Both the position numbers and the translations under genes were made by a program. The notes beneath the pieces are model-generated. The model searched no databases. It saw only the letters and a list, made by a program, of their open reading frames with translations, and was not told the origin of the DNA. A stretch of DNA of 64,000 nucleotides from Sisyra terminalis. Taxonomy: Eukaryota > Arthropoda > Insecta > Neuroptera > Sisyridae. Shown in pieces: positions 45,372 through 56,371 of this stretch. Location: NCBI GenBank assembly GCA_958496175.1, contig OY292280.1:3534001-3598000 (forward strand). The letters are read 5' to 3'. Positions within the stretch are counted from its first letter, which is position 1. Each line of letters starts with the position of its first letter.

Positions 45372-46226
45372 GGGCAAAAATGGCATTTACATCTTTCAAT
45401 GTCGCTTTGGCTGTATGGCAAGTAGCACTGTCTTGGCGATACCACAATCCTAGTTAATATTTTACTACAGGTCTCACAAAATTCTGAAACATAACCCTTA
45501 ATGGTTCTCCATTTATGACCATTGCATTACCGTTGTCCTTTTGGGAAAAAAATGGTTCGATTTTATTTTATAATAGAAGTTCCACCCAATTATGCATTTA
45601 CTAAGGGGCAATTAACTAATGCTGGAAAACAGGGTAAATATTTTGTAATTTTGTAAGGCTGGACTAATGTAGACTAGGGACCCTACAAATTCTACCAAAT
45701 AAAAAAGAAAGGTCCAAAAGACACAATAAAAGTCGATTAAAGTACCACTAAATTCCTTTTTTTAATCAGGGATCAGTTGAGGACTCAATCAGTCGTATAG
45801 TGTTAAATAAAAAAAATAGAATTATTGTAAATAAATGTTTAGTTAGTGTCAAATAAATTTGCTATTGTTGTTTGTCCTGACGCACAAATCCAAACACCAA
45901 AAATGTAACAATATATTTTTACGATTTTCATGAAAATTACTAATTGATTTATTTTTTTAGGAAATTATCCAATGAAAATCCCACATTTTGGACCAAAATT
46001 TCCGGGTTATTTGACACCATCATACATCCAATTTTGGAGGCCAAAAGTATTGGAGTCAAAATTGGTCACTCGTTTTAATGGTTCAACAATCAAAATCGTG
46101 CTACTGGCGAAAACTGAAAAAGGACATCTTTTAGAAAAAAACAAAGGATTTGCAGAATTTGAATCATTGGCTTAGTTTTTAGACTTAAAAAAGGGTAATA
46201 TATTAAGATTAACGAAGTAAACTTAC

Positions 46227-46258
46227 CTTTTAAGATCTATTTTGAATTTCTCATTAAT
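46227..46258 (-). other. Candidate 32-nt mini-exon
   Basis: Minus strand: catttcag, 32 nt, then gtaagt. The equivalent piece in the other hAT-gene copy (58584-58614, 31 nt, plus) and in its palindromic partner (60900-60930, minus) keeps both splice signals. It lies just past the hAT gene's poly(A) signal. On this strand the next acceptor downstream is that of the cyclin gene, so it may be a 5' UTR exon of the cyclin or part of a read-through transcript. Confidence 0.35.
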
Positions 46259-46316
46259 CTGAAATGTAAAGGAAGGAGGAAAAAAAAATAAAAACAAAGA
46301 AATATAAGCAGGTGCT

Positions 46317-46322
46317 TTTATT
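46317..46322 (-). terminator. Poly(A) signal of hAT-derived gene copy 1
   Basis: AATAAA on the minus strand, in gatttaataaaagcacctg, about 195 bases after the stop codon. The same motif at the same place follows copy 2 (58523). Confidence 0.6.
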
Positions 46323-46516
46323 AAATCATAACAATTGGTTTAAAGATGACAAAATGCACATTCTGAGCAAACAGATTAGTAGTACTTAAAAAACTAGAGA
46401 AAAAGGACAATGTAATATAAAAGAAGAGATGACAAATATTATATAAAACTAGCAAAAATTGACTAATAAATTGTACATCCATTGTGTAGTTGGAGTAAAA
46501 TTGTGGTGAATATTCA

Positions 46517-48469
46517 TTAGTTGTTAAATCTAAGATTTTTAATAACATTGAGTTGATCAATAAGATCGATAGTAAACCCATCTTTGGGCGAATAAAAAAT
46601 TGTAGGGGTTGTACTACCAATTACATCACTTCGAGTAAAAGAGGGTTCAATGCTAATTAAAATTCTATGTAAGGCTTTAAGCTTTTCCCCCTTAATCCCA
46701 GTGGTCATATATTGATCGAACTCAGCTCGTGATAATGAAACGGGTTCACCTGAGGCATCTGGTTCATTTTCAACCAGGCGACTTCCCAAAATTGGGGATT
46801 CACTTAAAATTAAACATTTTTTATAAAAGTCTTTGGAAGTGGATGGAACAGGTTCCACCGGGTCGTCACTTTGTAGTATTGCTTCGAAATGAGTGGGTAG
46901 TGGTTCAGTGGGGTTGTCCACAATTTTTCCAGTCAACAAGCCGTTGCCGAAAAGTCTTTCATACAAAAGGGCCGCCATTTCGTAAATGATGTCAATTGAA
47001 CTGAACTTAAAACCAAAAATTTCGCCTCTGTATTGGTGATCTTCCAAAACAGATGTTAGGGAGACCAAAGCGACATTTCGCCTCTTCTCAATTTGAGCTG
47101 TAATTTCTGTGCTAAGCCTGTCCGTTAAAGGAAATTGAATCGTTAGAAATCGGCTAAATAGTCCCATAATAACTTGATCAGCCGCAAATAAATTTGCGGA
47201 TTTCGAACTAAGATCCTCCATTGCCGTCGTAATTTCATTTAGTATTATATACACCTTATGCGCATCCCTCATTCGGCTTTCATCCCACATAGAACCAACT
47301 TGAAAGTGATTCAATGTCCGCTTTATGGGTACCCGCATGGTGAAAAACGTTTTCAACATCTCGCAAATTGACATCCAATCGAAAGGGCAAGCCAGGAATA
47401 AAGGGAAGTACAAAAAGTTTCCTTGATTTACTGTAATTTCAAACTGTTCCTTATATTCCGGAGATGTTAAAAGTGTTATGATATTCATAACACTTTGTAA
47501 TCCACGCTCCCAATGACTACTTGGAATTCTTTTTACATTTCCCGCATGATTAAAGAGGTTTGTTCGTAATTCGCAGCTGCACAGGTTATGTTCATAAGTA
47601 GGTACTATGATATCACCACCATCCTCATCCTTGAATTTTTCTTCCCGAAACAGAACTTTTAATATTGCAGAATGTAAGGCACGATTAAAACAAAATTGTT
47701 CACATGCTGATGACATTTTTATAGCATCCCGAACCACATCTGATCCTTCCGTATGAACTGCAGCAACATCCCTATGAAGCGATATCCCAAAATCATTCAG
47801 CTTTTCCTGGATTCCACTTAACACCACTTCTGGTGTTTCAGTACTATTAAAGACCAAGCAACCTAAATTCATAGATTTTCTGCGATGGGTATGTACCCTT
47901 AAAATCAAATACAATTTCTTCGAATCCTCAGTCCGTTCTGGCCATTCTTCTACCATTAAATTAAATTTTTCGTTTCCAAGAATCAATGCCATAATTCGAT
48001 CCTTTAAATTTCCTTTAACTTCCTCGTAATTCGCGCAAATTATCGCTAAAAGCTCATCTTCACTATCGGGAAATGGTTCATCATTTTTAACAAATGTATC
48101 ACGGATGTGTTTATCCGTTAACACTTGGGATAGCGAAAGTGGTGTTTCGTAGAGGTATTTGAGTAAAAGTTGCACTTGGGAGGGCTTTTCGTGAATCTCT
48201 TGGTCTTGGCTACTAAAACTATCTTCAATTTCCATTTGGCTTGCCGAACTGCTCGGTTCTCGGGACGATCTCTTTTTTTGAAGTTTGAATGACATATCTT
48301 TGGCCTCTCTCGTCATATTATGGACCAAGGATAAATGCTCATGTAGAAAGTCTATAATGGTGGCGTCAGCCGGGAACTCCTGCTGACAAATACTGCATGT
48401 GATACGGTTTTCTTCTGGGGTACCAGTTGTATAATAGGACCATACAGAGCAATATGTCTGCTGCTCCAT
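46517..48469 (-). CDS. BED zinc-finger / hAT transposase-derived protein, copy 1 (exapted)
   Basis: 650 residues from MEQQTYCSVW. An in-frame upstream ATG exists, but a strong acceptor (aatattttcag) ends just before the GTTCAAATTAATATCG leader, so I take the inner ATG. Residues about 5-52 are a BED-type finger: CSVWSYY, then C-x2-C (CSIC) and HLSLVH. From about residue 165 an RNase-H-like hAT fold follows: VEEWPER at the first catalytic-Asp position, HTEGSDVV at the second, CFNRALHSAILKVL for the C/H block, SSHWERGL for the RW motif, and LEDHQYR for LDPRxK. The catalytic acids are substituted and the C-terminal hATC dimerisation block is not recognisable. There are no terminal repeats. Together with an intact frame and a conserved second copy, this indicates a domesticated DNA-binding protein, not an active transposase. 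Confidence 0.85.
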   Translation of the reverse strand: MEQQTYCSVWSYYTTGTPEENRITCSICQQEFPADATIIDFLHEHLSLVHNMTREAKDMSFKLQKKRSSREPSSSASQMEIEDSFSSQDQEIHEKPSQVQLLLKYLYETPLSLSQVLTDKHIRDTFVKNDEPFPDSEDELLAIICANYEEVKGNLKDRIMALILGNEKFNLMVEEWPERTEDSKKLYLILRVHTHRRKSMNLGCLVFNSTETPEVVLSGIQEKLNDFGISLHRDVAAVHTEGSDVVRDAIKMSSACEQFCFNRALHSAILKVLFREEKFKDEDGGDIIVPTYEHNLCSCELRTNLFNHAGNVKRIPSSHWERGLQSVMNIITLLTSPEYKEQFEITVNQGNFLYFPLFLACPFDWMSICEMLKTFFTMRVPIKRTLNHFQVGSMWDESRMRDAHKVYIILNEITTAMEDLSSKSANLFAADQVIMGLFSRFLTIQFPLTDRLSTEITAQIEKRRNVALVSLTSVLEDHQYRGEIFGFKFSSIDIIYEMAALLYERLFGNGLLTGKIVDNPTEPLPTHFEAILQSDDPVEPVPSTSKDFYKKCLILSESPILGSRLVENEPDASGEPVSLSRAEFDQYMTTGIKGEKLKALHRILISIEPSFTRSDVIGSTTPTIFYSPKDGFTIDLIDQLNVIKNLRFNN

Positions 48470-49960
48470 TTTCGATATTAATTTGAACCTGAAAATATTT
48501 ATAATATTTGTATAAGTTTTTTTTTGCCAAACCAAAATTCTATTCAGAAGAAATTAAATTATAAAACAGAAGAGATATGAGCTTCTAATGGGAAGATGCA
48601 TGCATACAGTTTTTGCATTCAGGAATGAACTCTTTACAACTATGGCGGAATTGGAAACAATATAATTATTTTTACCTAATTTTAATATAATTTAACCAAA
48701 TTTGAATAAAAACGCATAGAATTGGTTACTGAATACTTCTATACAAACATTTAAGAGTTTAATTAGTAACTATGGGATATTTTTCATCAAAATTTTATAA
48801 AAATGCGATAATGGAGGCTCCACGTGCAATGGACGTATATTAAACTGAATTTGAGATTATTAAAATCTATGAAACTTCTTGTAAAATCACTTACCAACAG
48901 AAGAAAAATATTAGAAAAGAATTAAATACGCAAAAGTTGATAATAATTTCATTAAAATCGATAATTTTTCCAATGGAAACAGCATAAAGACATTCCGAAT
49001 TCTTTTTGCGGAGCTTCCTTCGACCGATCCAAAATGAAAAGGACGCCTCAAACGGAAATGGTCAAGTAGTAAATTTTGGCGCTCATGTTTATCTTGAATA
49101 TAGTTTTATATCGATGAACTCGTATATGAACTTATCATAATGCAAATAATACGGACGAGTGGAAGAACCATGTAGTGAACGTCCTGAAAATCTGTCCACT
49201 TTCTGGTTCTTGGTCTTTCTTTTCCTTACACTATCTTAATCTGAGCGAAATAAGAACAAAGCAATCTAGATAAGTTTCTTACAACATTTACAAAATATTC
49301 CTAAATGAAAAAATATTACCGTTAAATTTATTGTTACCAACTCAAAATTTAAACAAAAGCATTTTAAATTGAATTAGGTGTATTTGCCAAAAAAAATAAT
49401 AAAATTGTAGAATAACTTCTCAAATGGAAAATTCTCAAATTTTATGATTAAGAATCTTCTTGAAGTTCATAATGAAAGACTTTTAAACTTCCGAAGGAAG
49501 CCAACCTGAACTCTGGGAGTATGGCGACGTATTCACAGAAAACTAAATTTTTAAAAAAAAAAATCCAAATTATCAGGAAAAGTCCTGAGTAAGGTGCATC
49601 CAGGAAATGGATCCTCTCTTGTAGTATTTAACTGCCCAGCTATGAATTAGTCGTCTCAATTCCCCTGATCCACTTGTACATTAGTTGGGAAACATTCACA
49701 AAAATCCTATTAACCTAAAGCTTAGATTTATTTCAGTAGCAGACCTGGCCTATTAAAAATAGAAACAAACAGAAGCGTTATTGTTCTTTTAAATTCCATT
49801 AATAGGAACTCCCGAGGAAGAAATCCCCTTTAGAAATAAAGGGATGAAATAAGGTGGCTCCCAAAAAAAGTTAGAACCTTATTGTAAACTAATTATTCTA
49901 AAATGCGTTTAGGATACAAAAAAGATAATGAAATACTTCAAAATATTCAATAGTTTAAAG

Positions 49961-50155
49961 TCATAAAACGAATCTAGCGGACATGACTTTATTAAGCCGG
50001 TAATTTATTACAGTTGAACCCAGTTTTACGTTTCCAGATGGTTTTACAAAGGCACGGATTCTTAACCCAAATCTGTACCAAAAAATATAAGAAGGAAAAA
50101 TATCTCTCAACCGCTTTTTCAACAATCCAGAATTGAGAACACGTGCCAAATGCAC
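49961..50155 (-). pseudogene. Peptide-coding relic paired with 53721-53903
   Basis: The minus strand encodes LKKRLRDIFPSYIF and, further on, RFGLRIRAF. The plus strand at 53721 encodes the matching LKKRLRYIFPFNIF and RFGLKLRFRAI. The similarity continues for about 45 residues. This is the inner, older part of the inverted duplication. No start, splice signals or family could be assigned. Confidence 0.4.
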
Positions 50156-50559
50156 TAAAAATTAATAAAAATCCCCTAATGTTTTGACAAATATCCCCAG
50201 AAAGACAAAATATCCACATTTCTGGAAAAATCGAGAACGTTGCCATATATTTAAATTCTTTTTTTATTCAGATAAGATTTAATTAGTATATGGATGATTG
50301 AAATTTGTTTTATCAAATTAATTAGGAATCATAGTATTTAACAAAATACAATTGATTTCGGGACAATACAGAACAAATCTTTTCAGATCTTTTAAACCAA
50401 ATGGTAGTTTTTATCTTTATTTTTAATCTGGGATAATCAAATTTATTTATTGAATTGGGCTTTATTTGCAAATTCGCAACCAAACAAAGGGAAGCTTAAA
50501 ATAAACTTCATCAGAATTGACCAGTTTATTTTTATAATGTAAATGAAGAATGCAAAAAT

Positions 50560-50961
50560 ATGAAAACTTATTGGAAAATTGATAGATCGAAGGACTTGCC
50601 TTTTACATCCTATTTGACTATCCGGGGCTGGATTGTGGCCGTCTTGGTCTCCAAGACCCCCTGGGCATTAGCTGGGAATTATCCATTGGAAACCAAACGA
50701 CTGCCTACTGAGATTTTGGTATTTCAGAAGAAGATCTGGCCAACTGGAATTAGGAACATCGTTAAGATGCAATCGTCATTGAAGAATGCTGCCCAGAATT
50801 CACTAGATAAGCCCCCAGAAAAAAGAGGAACAACGAGAAGAGGAAGGCAAATTTATGAGATCCATTTAGTAAAAATAAGTACAGCCGAAAAGGTTCCATC
50901 ATCGAAAACTCGAAATAACAGGAAACCATGGTGTTTTTATGGTGAATTATTTATTAAATAA
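50560..50961 (+). CDS. Orphan 133-residue protein
   Basis: An open frame from MKTYWKIDRSKD to ELFIK and a stop. Its base composition is more balanced than the flanks, with runs of GC-containing codons (ggc tgg att gtg gcc gtc). It has a basic segment (KRGTTRRGRQ) and Trp-rich patches (IRGWIVAVL, KKIWPTG, KPWCFYG), and AATAAA overlaps the end of the frame (about 50957). These suggest a real or recently dead exon, possibly nucleic-acid binding. I recognise no family. No counterpart is obvious in the other half of the inverted duplication. It could be a terminal exon of a spliced gene. Confidence 0.4.
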   Translation: MKTYWKIDRSKDLPFTSYLTIRGWIVAVLVSKTPWALAGNYPLETKRLPTEILVFQKKIWPTGIRNIVKMQSSLKNAAQNSLDKPPEKRGTTRRGRQIYEIHLVKISTAEKVPSSKTRNNRKPWCFYGELFIK

Positions 50962-51179
50962 AATGTATATGAAGAAAGAAAAATTGAAAATTTTTATTAT
51001 ATTATTAGTCATTAGATTTGTTACCACATACAAAAGTTTTTGCCCAGTTCGATTAGTATACAAATTGTTTGCATTACAATAAAGGAATCAATAAAGTGGT
51101 AAAACATTTATAATTTTTTATTTTTGAAGTAGTAAATTAATAACATAAATATTAAATTCACGTTGAAGAAACAGTTTTT

Positions 51180-51372
51180 CACATATTCCACAAAGATGAA
51201 TATTTCGATTACCAAATAAATTCCTGGGTGGAATCTTGTAACGCGGGAACTCTTCGCAACTAGTGTCAAATGTTTATTTTTATTATGATTTCCAGAATTC
51301 CCACTTAGCAATTCCCCGAAAATTCTACTATGCTTGACCACTGAGGAAGAATGTTTGATAATCGAAATAAGG
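51180..51372. mobile_element. Decayed palindromic hammerhead element
   Basis: atatttcgattaccaaataaattc on the left and cttgaccactgaggaagaatgtttgataatcgaaat on the right match the arms of the 32.1-kb element. CTGAGGA and GAAA are kept, but stem II is broken. Confidence 0.55.
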
Positions 51373-51959
51373 GAAGAGATGGGTGCTGTCTTCCAAAGAT
51401 AAAATATTTATACTTGTAATATATTACGTTTATTTTTCCTTTGCATTCCGATGAAAAAGATGGTCCATTGAATTATTTCTTCATATTTAGAAAGTACTTT
51501 TTTTTTTTTTTTTTTTGATGAGTGAACTGGTTGGAGAAGACCACTTTCCTTATGAGAGTTACCGTAAGGAGATTCTGGATCACTAAATAATAGCTCCAGG
51601 AATGAGACGTGATTCGGTCTTTGTTGGTGGTCCAAATTGTCCAAAAGATTTACAACTAAATAGTTGAGGTTTTCTTCCAGTCTTTTCAGGTATTTTTCAC
51701 AGTATCTGGCTTGCCACTTTAAGATCCTTGAGTATTTTGCGGGTATTTAGGTACCAAAGTCGTTAGTGATTGACCTCAGGGTTTTTGCCTGAAAGCGTTT
51801 GATCCTGTTTAGGCTGATCCCACTTTTCTGAAATTAAGTAGAATTTAATGACAATATTTTTAATAAATAATAGTTTGTGAAAATATTTATTTTCGTCTCC
51901 ATCATTTGTAGTTTAATTAGCATGATATATTCTAATTCTGGGAGCAAAATATTAATAGC

Positions 51960-52910
51960 ACAAAAGAATTCCAGAAGTTTGATATGTCGATTATTGTGAA
52001 CATCTAGTAACTCAAACTGTAAAAGAGTAAATAACAAATTAAACTTCGATTTCCTTGGAAGATATTGAGATTTGGGTCACCTTTTGGCGTTTGAAATTTA
52101 GTGGATATTTGATCCAGAAATTTTTCATATAGGAAACTAAATCCCCACATATGGGTTTTCGAGTCATTTTTGGCGAAATTTGAGAAAATCTTCTGGAGAT
52201 GAAGTTCCCAGGTGCATCGCGGAACTGAATAGGCCTAATATCAGCGATTCTTGAAATCCTCGATTAGATTTTTGAAAAAAATTGTTTCAATTTGCCAAAA
52301 CTCCAGAAGATGAGGATCTTATATCACCAGGTACTTCCATGACATCTAAATTTAACCACTTAATCTCCGAATAATAAAATTCATCAATCAAAAATTAAGA
52401 TTTTTGTTTAACCTTTGCTTTAAGTACCCAAAAGTTTTATTAATCGAACATTGCGAAAATCTCGTAATTGGAACTGTAAAAAGAGTAAATAATAATTTAA
52501 ACGTCGATTTGTTTGATCGATAATGAGATCATGGTTACCTTTTTGTCGTTTGGCATTAAGTGGATATTTGATCCTGAAAGTTTTCATATTGGAAACTTAA
52601 TCCCCGAATATGAGTTTTGGAGTTATTTTTGGTGAAATTTGAGAAAAACCTCTGGAAATGAGGTCTCTAGGTGCCCAAATTCTAGGATCTGAACAGACCA
52701 CATATTCGTTATTAGCGATCTCCAAAATCCCCGATTATAATTTTTCAACGAATTCGTCTAAGTTTGACTAAAACTCCAGAAGAAGAAGTTCTTGGATCAC
52801 CAGGTACTCCAAAAAACATCAAGATTTGACACTAAAAATCATCGAGTTACAAAATTAGTCAGCAAAAATCTATGATTTTTTTCCTCACCTTAACATTTTG
52901 CATCCAAAAG
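51960..52910. repeat. Tandem duplication of ~480 bp at the centre of the inverted duplication
   Basis: Paired landmarks: aactgtaaaagagtaaataa (about 52015) and aactgtaaaaagagtaaataa (about 52472); atttgatccagaaatttttcatat (about 52105) and atttgatcctgaaagttttcatat (about 52565); gaaatttgagaaaa at 52178 and 52645. A third partial copy starts near 52900. No intact frame is present. Confidence 0.7.
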
Positions 52911-53720
52911 TAGTATTTTTTCGCTGTCCAATTGCAATAACTTGTTTGGGATTGTAGCAACGTTAATATCCAATTAAACCCCATTTTGGCTGGTAGTTAT
53001 GTATTCCGGGACCACCGTTTTCCCACAGTAAATGTATCAAGTGAATAATAATGTGATTGAAGAGTTTTTCCTATAAATAAATAGATTTATAATTAGGATA
53101 ACATTCTTTTTCCAGGTACATAAAAGTTTCTAGAAGAAGAATTTTGGGGGTTTCTCGAATAATTTATTTTGCATGAAAAGACAAATATTTCTTCAAAAAT
53201 GATAATTGATTCAGCTAATAGAGGAAGTTTGAGAATAAGGAATCCATTTTTAGCGTATGACAAAGAGGATTATGGGGGAAAGGTTATTCGTTTGTTTTCC
53301 TCAATTAATCTTTGGATTATGTTTTCTAGCAATTTAATATTGGGGTTAAACTTGCAATGATTCGAATGGGCTGATAATTTTTTTAAAAAGGGACATAATA
53401 AGGAAGTTATGGTAAGAATTAGGGGTTGGATTACAAACAGGTCAAGCAGGTATTAATATATCTATGAGTCATTTTTGTTGTAGGGATCATTCTTACCTGA
53501 AAAGATTTATTACGGTGGTTAAACTCTGCCTCATAGTTCTTATTACAAAATAAATTTTCAATACCTTTATTCTAATTAAACTGGATATAATTTAGAAGAA
53601 ATTTAACTTTTGACACCGTTTCCATAAATGGGGATATTTTATCTTTGTGGGGATATTTGTCAAAAAATTTGGGGATTTTTATCTTTATTATTGATTGGAG
53701 CCCGAATTCTCAATCCTTAA

Positions 53721-53903
53721 TTGCTGAAAAAACGGTTAAGATATATCTTCCCTTTCAACATTTTTCGGTTTGGTCTTAAATTAAGATTCCGTGCCATAAA
53801 AAATAACATCGGAAAACAACTGAGCTCAATCGCTATCAACAACCGGCGCGGTGTCCTATTCATGTTCTCCAGATTAGCAATTTGGAGTCAAATTTATGAA
53901 TAA
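53721..53903 (+). pseudogene. Peptide-coding relic paired with 49961-50155
   Basis: It encodes LKKRLRYIFPFNIF, RFGLKLRFRAI and ends near LAIWSQIYE. It is preceded by a ggggatatttgtcaaaa block that is also inverted at 50190-50220. Because both copies retain peptide similarity, the ancestor may have been coding; the present frames are short and unspliced. A frame just downstream (53896-54153) is not recognisable. Confidence 0.35.
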
Positions 53904-54279
53904 TTTCATTCGCTCCTTGATTCCAAATTTTAATTACTATCATAAAATAAAATATGATTTTTTTATTCGATTTCAAGGTATTCGAATTATGGTCCAGATA
54001 GTAAGATGTTTTTGTAAGTTTAAGATCAAGGTCGTTAAATCGTGTAGAAATGGTCTATTTATATCGTATATCCTTACTATACGGTATGGAGGAAGAAAGA
54101 TAGAACGCACTAAGTGGGAACTTCGCTATTTTCGGACTCCACCTCGGTTATGATGCTTATTCATGATGGAATTTATAATACTTAAAGGTCTAAAAATTTA
54201 GCACAAATACTACACACAATAGTATAGTACAAAGTTTTTGAATAATCCTGAATAGTACAGAAAACTAGAGTTTCACTGA

Positions 54280-54800
54280 GAAGCCTGAATCTTCTATATG
54301 ATCTCCTATTGTATGCAGGTGCTTCCCAAGTCCGTAATGATCGTATCCTGAATGATGCTTTCCTAAAAAATCAAGTATTTCAGTAATTAGGTTCAGGAAT
54401 GGATGTCCGTTGGTATTCATCCATATTGGGCTGAGATTTTTAAATACCTATAAGCCCTTGGTATTCAAAATCCTTGACAGAACCCTCTACCCTTTTTTTA
54501 CCCTTACCGTTGAGATTTGGTACCCATTCTAAGATGATCGTAATTCAGGTGACCAGATTTGGAACGGATTTCTTCCAACTCCAGATTAGTTCGTAGGAAG
54601 TGCGTTTTAAACTGTTTGATTATCGGAAAATATGTAGATCGTGCTGTTATTTTATTCATAGGTAACTTCTACAGTATTCAGTGGAAAGATCAGCTCACTT
54701 GGATGTAATTAAAATGAAATTCCGCTTTATCGGGTGACTTCAATACCAATTTCGCTGATAAGAAATCTAAGTCCTTCTTTTTTTTTTGGAAAAATTCAAT
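54280..54800. repeat. Inverted relic of the 6-8-kb repeat unit
   Basis: ggatgtccgttggtattcatccatatt, cctaaaaaatcaagtatttcag and ttattcataggtaacttctacagtattcagtgg correspond, reversed or in parallel, to phrases around 6480-6530, 6800-6860 and 7240-7290. The cysteines of the zinc-finger piece are not retained. Confidence 0.4.
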
Positions 54801-55086
54801 TAAGGAAGATAAATACTCCGTTAGGACCTACAACAAAGAATTGTATCAACATTTTTGGTGTTTTCCCATGATTCATTGATACAATCAAGAAATACTGGCA
54901 TAATCCTCGAAATTCAGTAACCACACAACGATAATATCGATGATTGAATTTCTGACGAAATTTAGATATTAATGATATTTTATTAAAAGACTTAAAATAT
55001 AATTCTTATAAGATTGATTAAGAGCATCCCAGTTATCGTGTATCCTTCAAAAACCTCTGATTGGGCTTTGAAATTTCAATGCGGTA

Positions 55087-55660
55087 ATGGTAAAATATTC
55101 TGGAATATTCCTCAAATGTTGTATGAAGCCTATGAAACCTATATTGCTTCATTTTTATCTCGCTCAAATTAGAATAGTGTACGAAAAAGAAAGACTGAGA
55201 ACCAGGAAGTGGACAAAACTGGACCAATTTCAATCATTTCCTGGATGCATTTTACTCAGGACTTTTTCTAATAGTTTTGAGACATTTTTTAAAAATTTAG
55301 TTTTCTGGAAATGCGTCGCCATACTTCCAGAGTTCAGGTTAGCCTCCTTCGGAAGTTTAAAAGTCTTATATTATGAACTTCTAGAAGATTCTTAATCATA
55401 AAGTTTGAGAATTTGCCATTTGAGAAGTTATTCTACAATTTTATTATTATTTTTTTTTGCTATTACACCAATTTCCAATTAAAATGCTTTTGCTTAAATT
55501 TTGAGTTGGTAACAATAAATTTAACTGTAATATTCTTTTCATTTAGGAATATTTTGCAAATGTTGTAAGAAACTTATCTAGATTGTTTTGTTCTTATTTC
55601 GCTCAAATTAAGAAAGTGTAAGGAAAAGAAAGACCAAGAACTAGGAAGTGGACAGATTTT
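55087..55660. repeat. Partial tandem duplication of the upstream flank
   Basis: The phrase cgctcaaatta-gaa-agtgta-g-aaa followed by agac(t)gagaaccaggaagtggaca occurs at about 55158-55213 and again at about 55600-55655. Only the outer one has an obvious partner in the left arm (49195-49255). Confidence 0.6.
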
Positions 55661-56371
55661 CAGGACGTTCACTACATGGTTCTTCCACTCGTCCGTATTA
55701 TTTGCATTATAAGTTCTTATACGAGTTCATCGATATAAAACTATATTCAAGATAAACATGAGCGCCAAAATTTACTACTTGACCATTTCCGTTTGAAGCG
55801 GCCTTTTCATTTTGGATCGGTCGAAGGAAGCTCCGCAAAAAGAATTCGGAATGTCTTTAAGCTGTTTCCATTGGAAAAATTGACGATTTTAATGAAATTA
55901 TTATCAACTTTTGCGTATTTAATTCTTTTCTAATATTTTTCTTCTGTTGGTAAGTGATTTTACAAGAAGTTTCATAGATTTTAATAATCTTAAATTCAGT
56001 CTAAAATACGTCCATTGCACGTGGAGCCTCCATTATCGCATTTTTATAAAGTTTGATGAAAAATATCTCATAGTTACTAATTAAAATCTTAAATTTTTGT
56101 ATAGAAGTATTCAGTAACAAATTCTATGCGTTTTTATTTAAATTTGGTTAAATTATATTCAAATTAGATAAAAATAATTATATTGTTTCCAATTCCGCCA
56201 TAGTTGTAAAGACTTCATTCCTGAATGCAAATACTGTATGCATGATTCTTCCATTAGAAGCCCATATCTATTCTGTTTTATAATTTAATTACTTCTGATT
56301 AGAATTTTGGTTTGGCAAAAAAAACTTATACAAATATTATAAATATTTTCAGGTTCAAATTAATATCGACA

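Larger units (their letters stand above)
46250..49620. repeat. Left arm of the ~12-kb inverted duplication
   Basis: It is the reverse complement of about 55220-58560: coding sequence, 3' region and about 1.1 kb upstream (for example cgaactcgtatatgaactt at 49115 against the complement near 55720). Similarity is highest in the second half of the coding sequence and in the proximal upstream region, and falls towards the centre. Confidence 0.9.

Noticed and set aside
45972..46175. 67-codon plus-strand frame preceded by an acceptor-like tttttttag
   Set aside because: There is no counterpart and no family resemblance, and it lies opposite a possible intron of the minus-strand cyclin. Too weak to call.
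46517..48535. Upstream in-frame ATG giving a 672-residue hAT-derived protein
   Set aside because: A strong splice acceptor lies between the two ATGs in both copies, and the extra residues encode the polypyrimidine tract.
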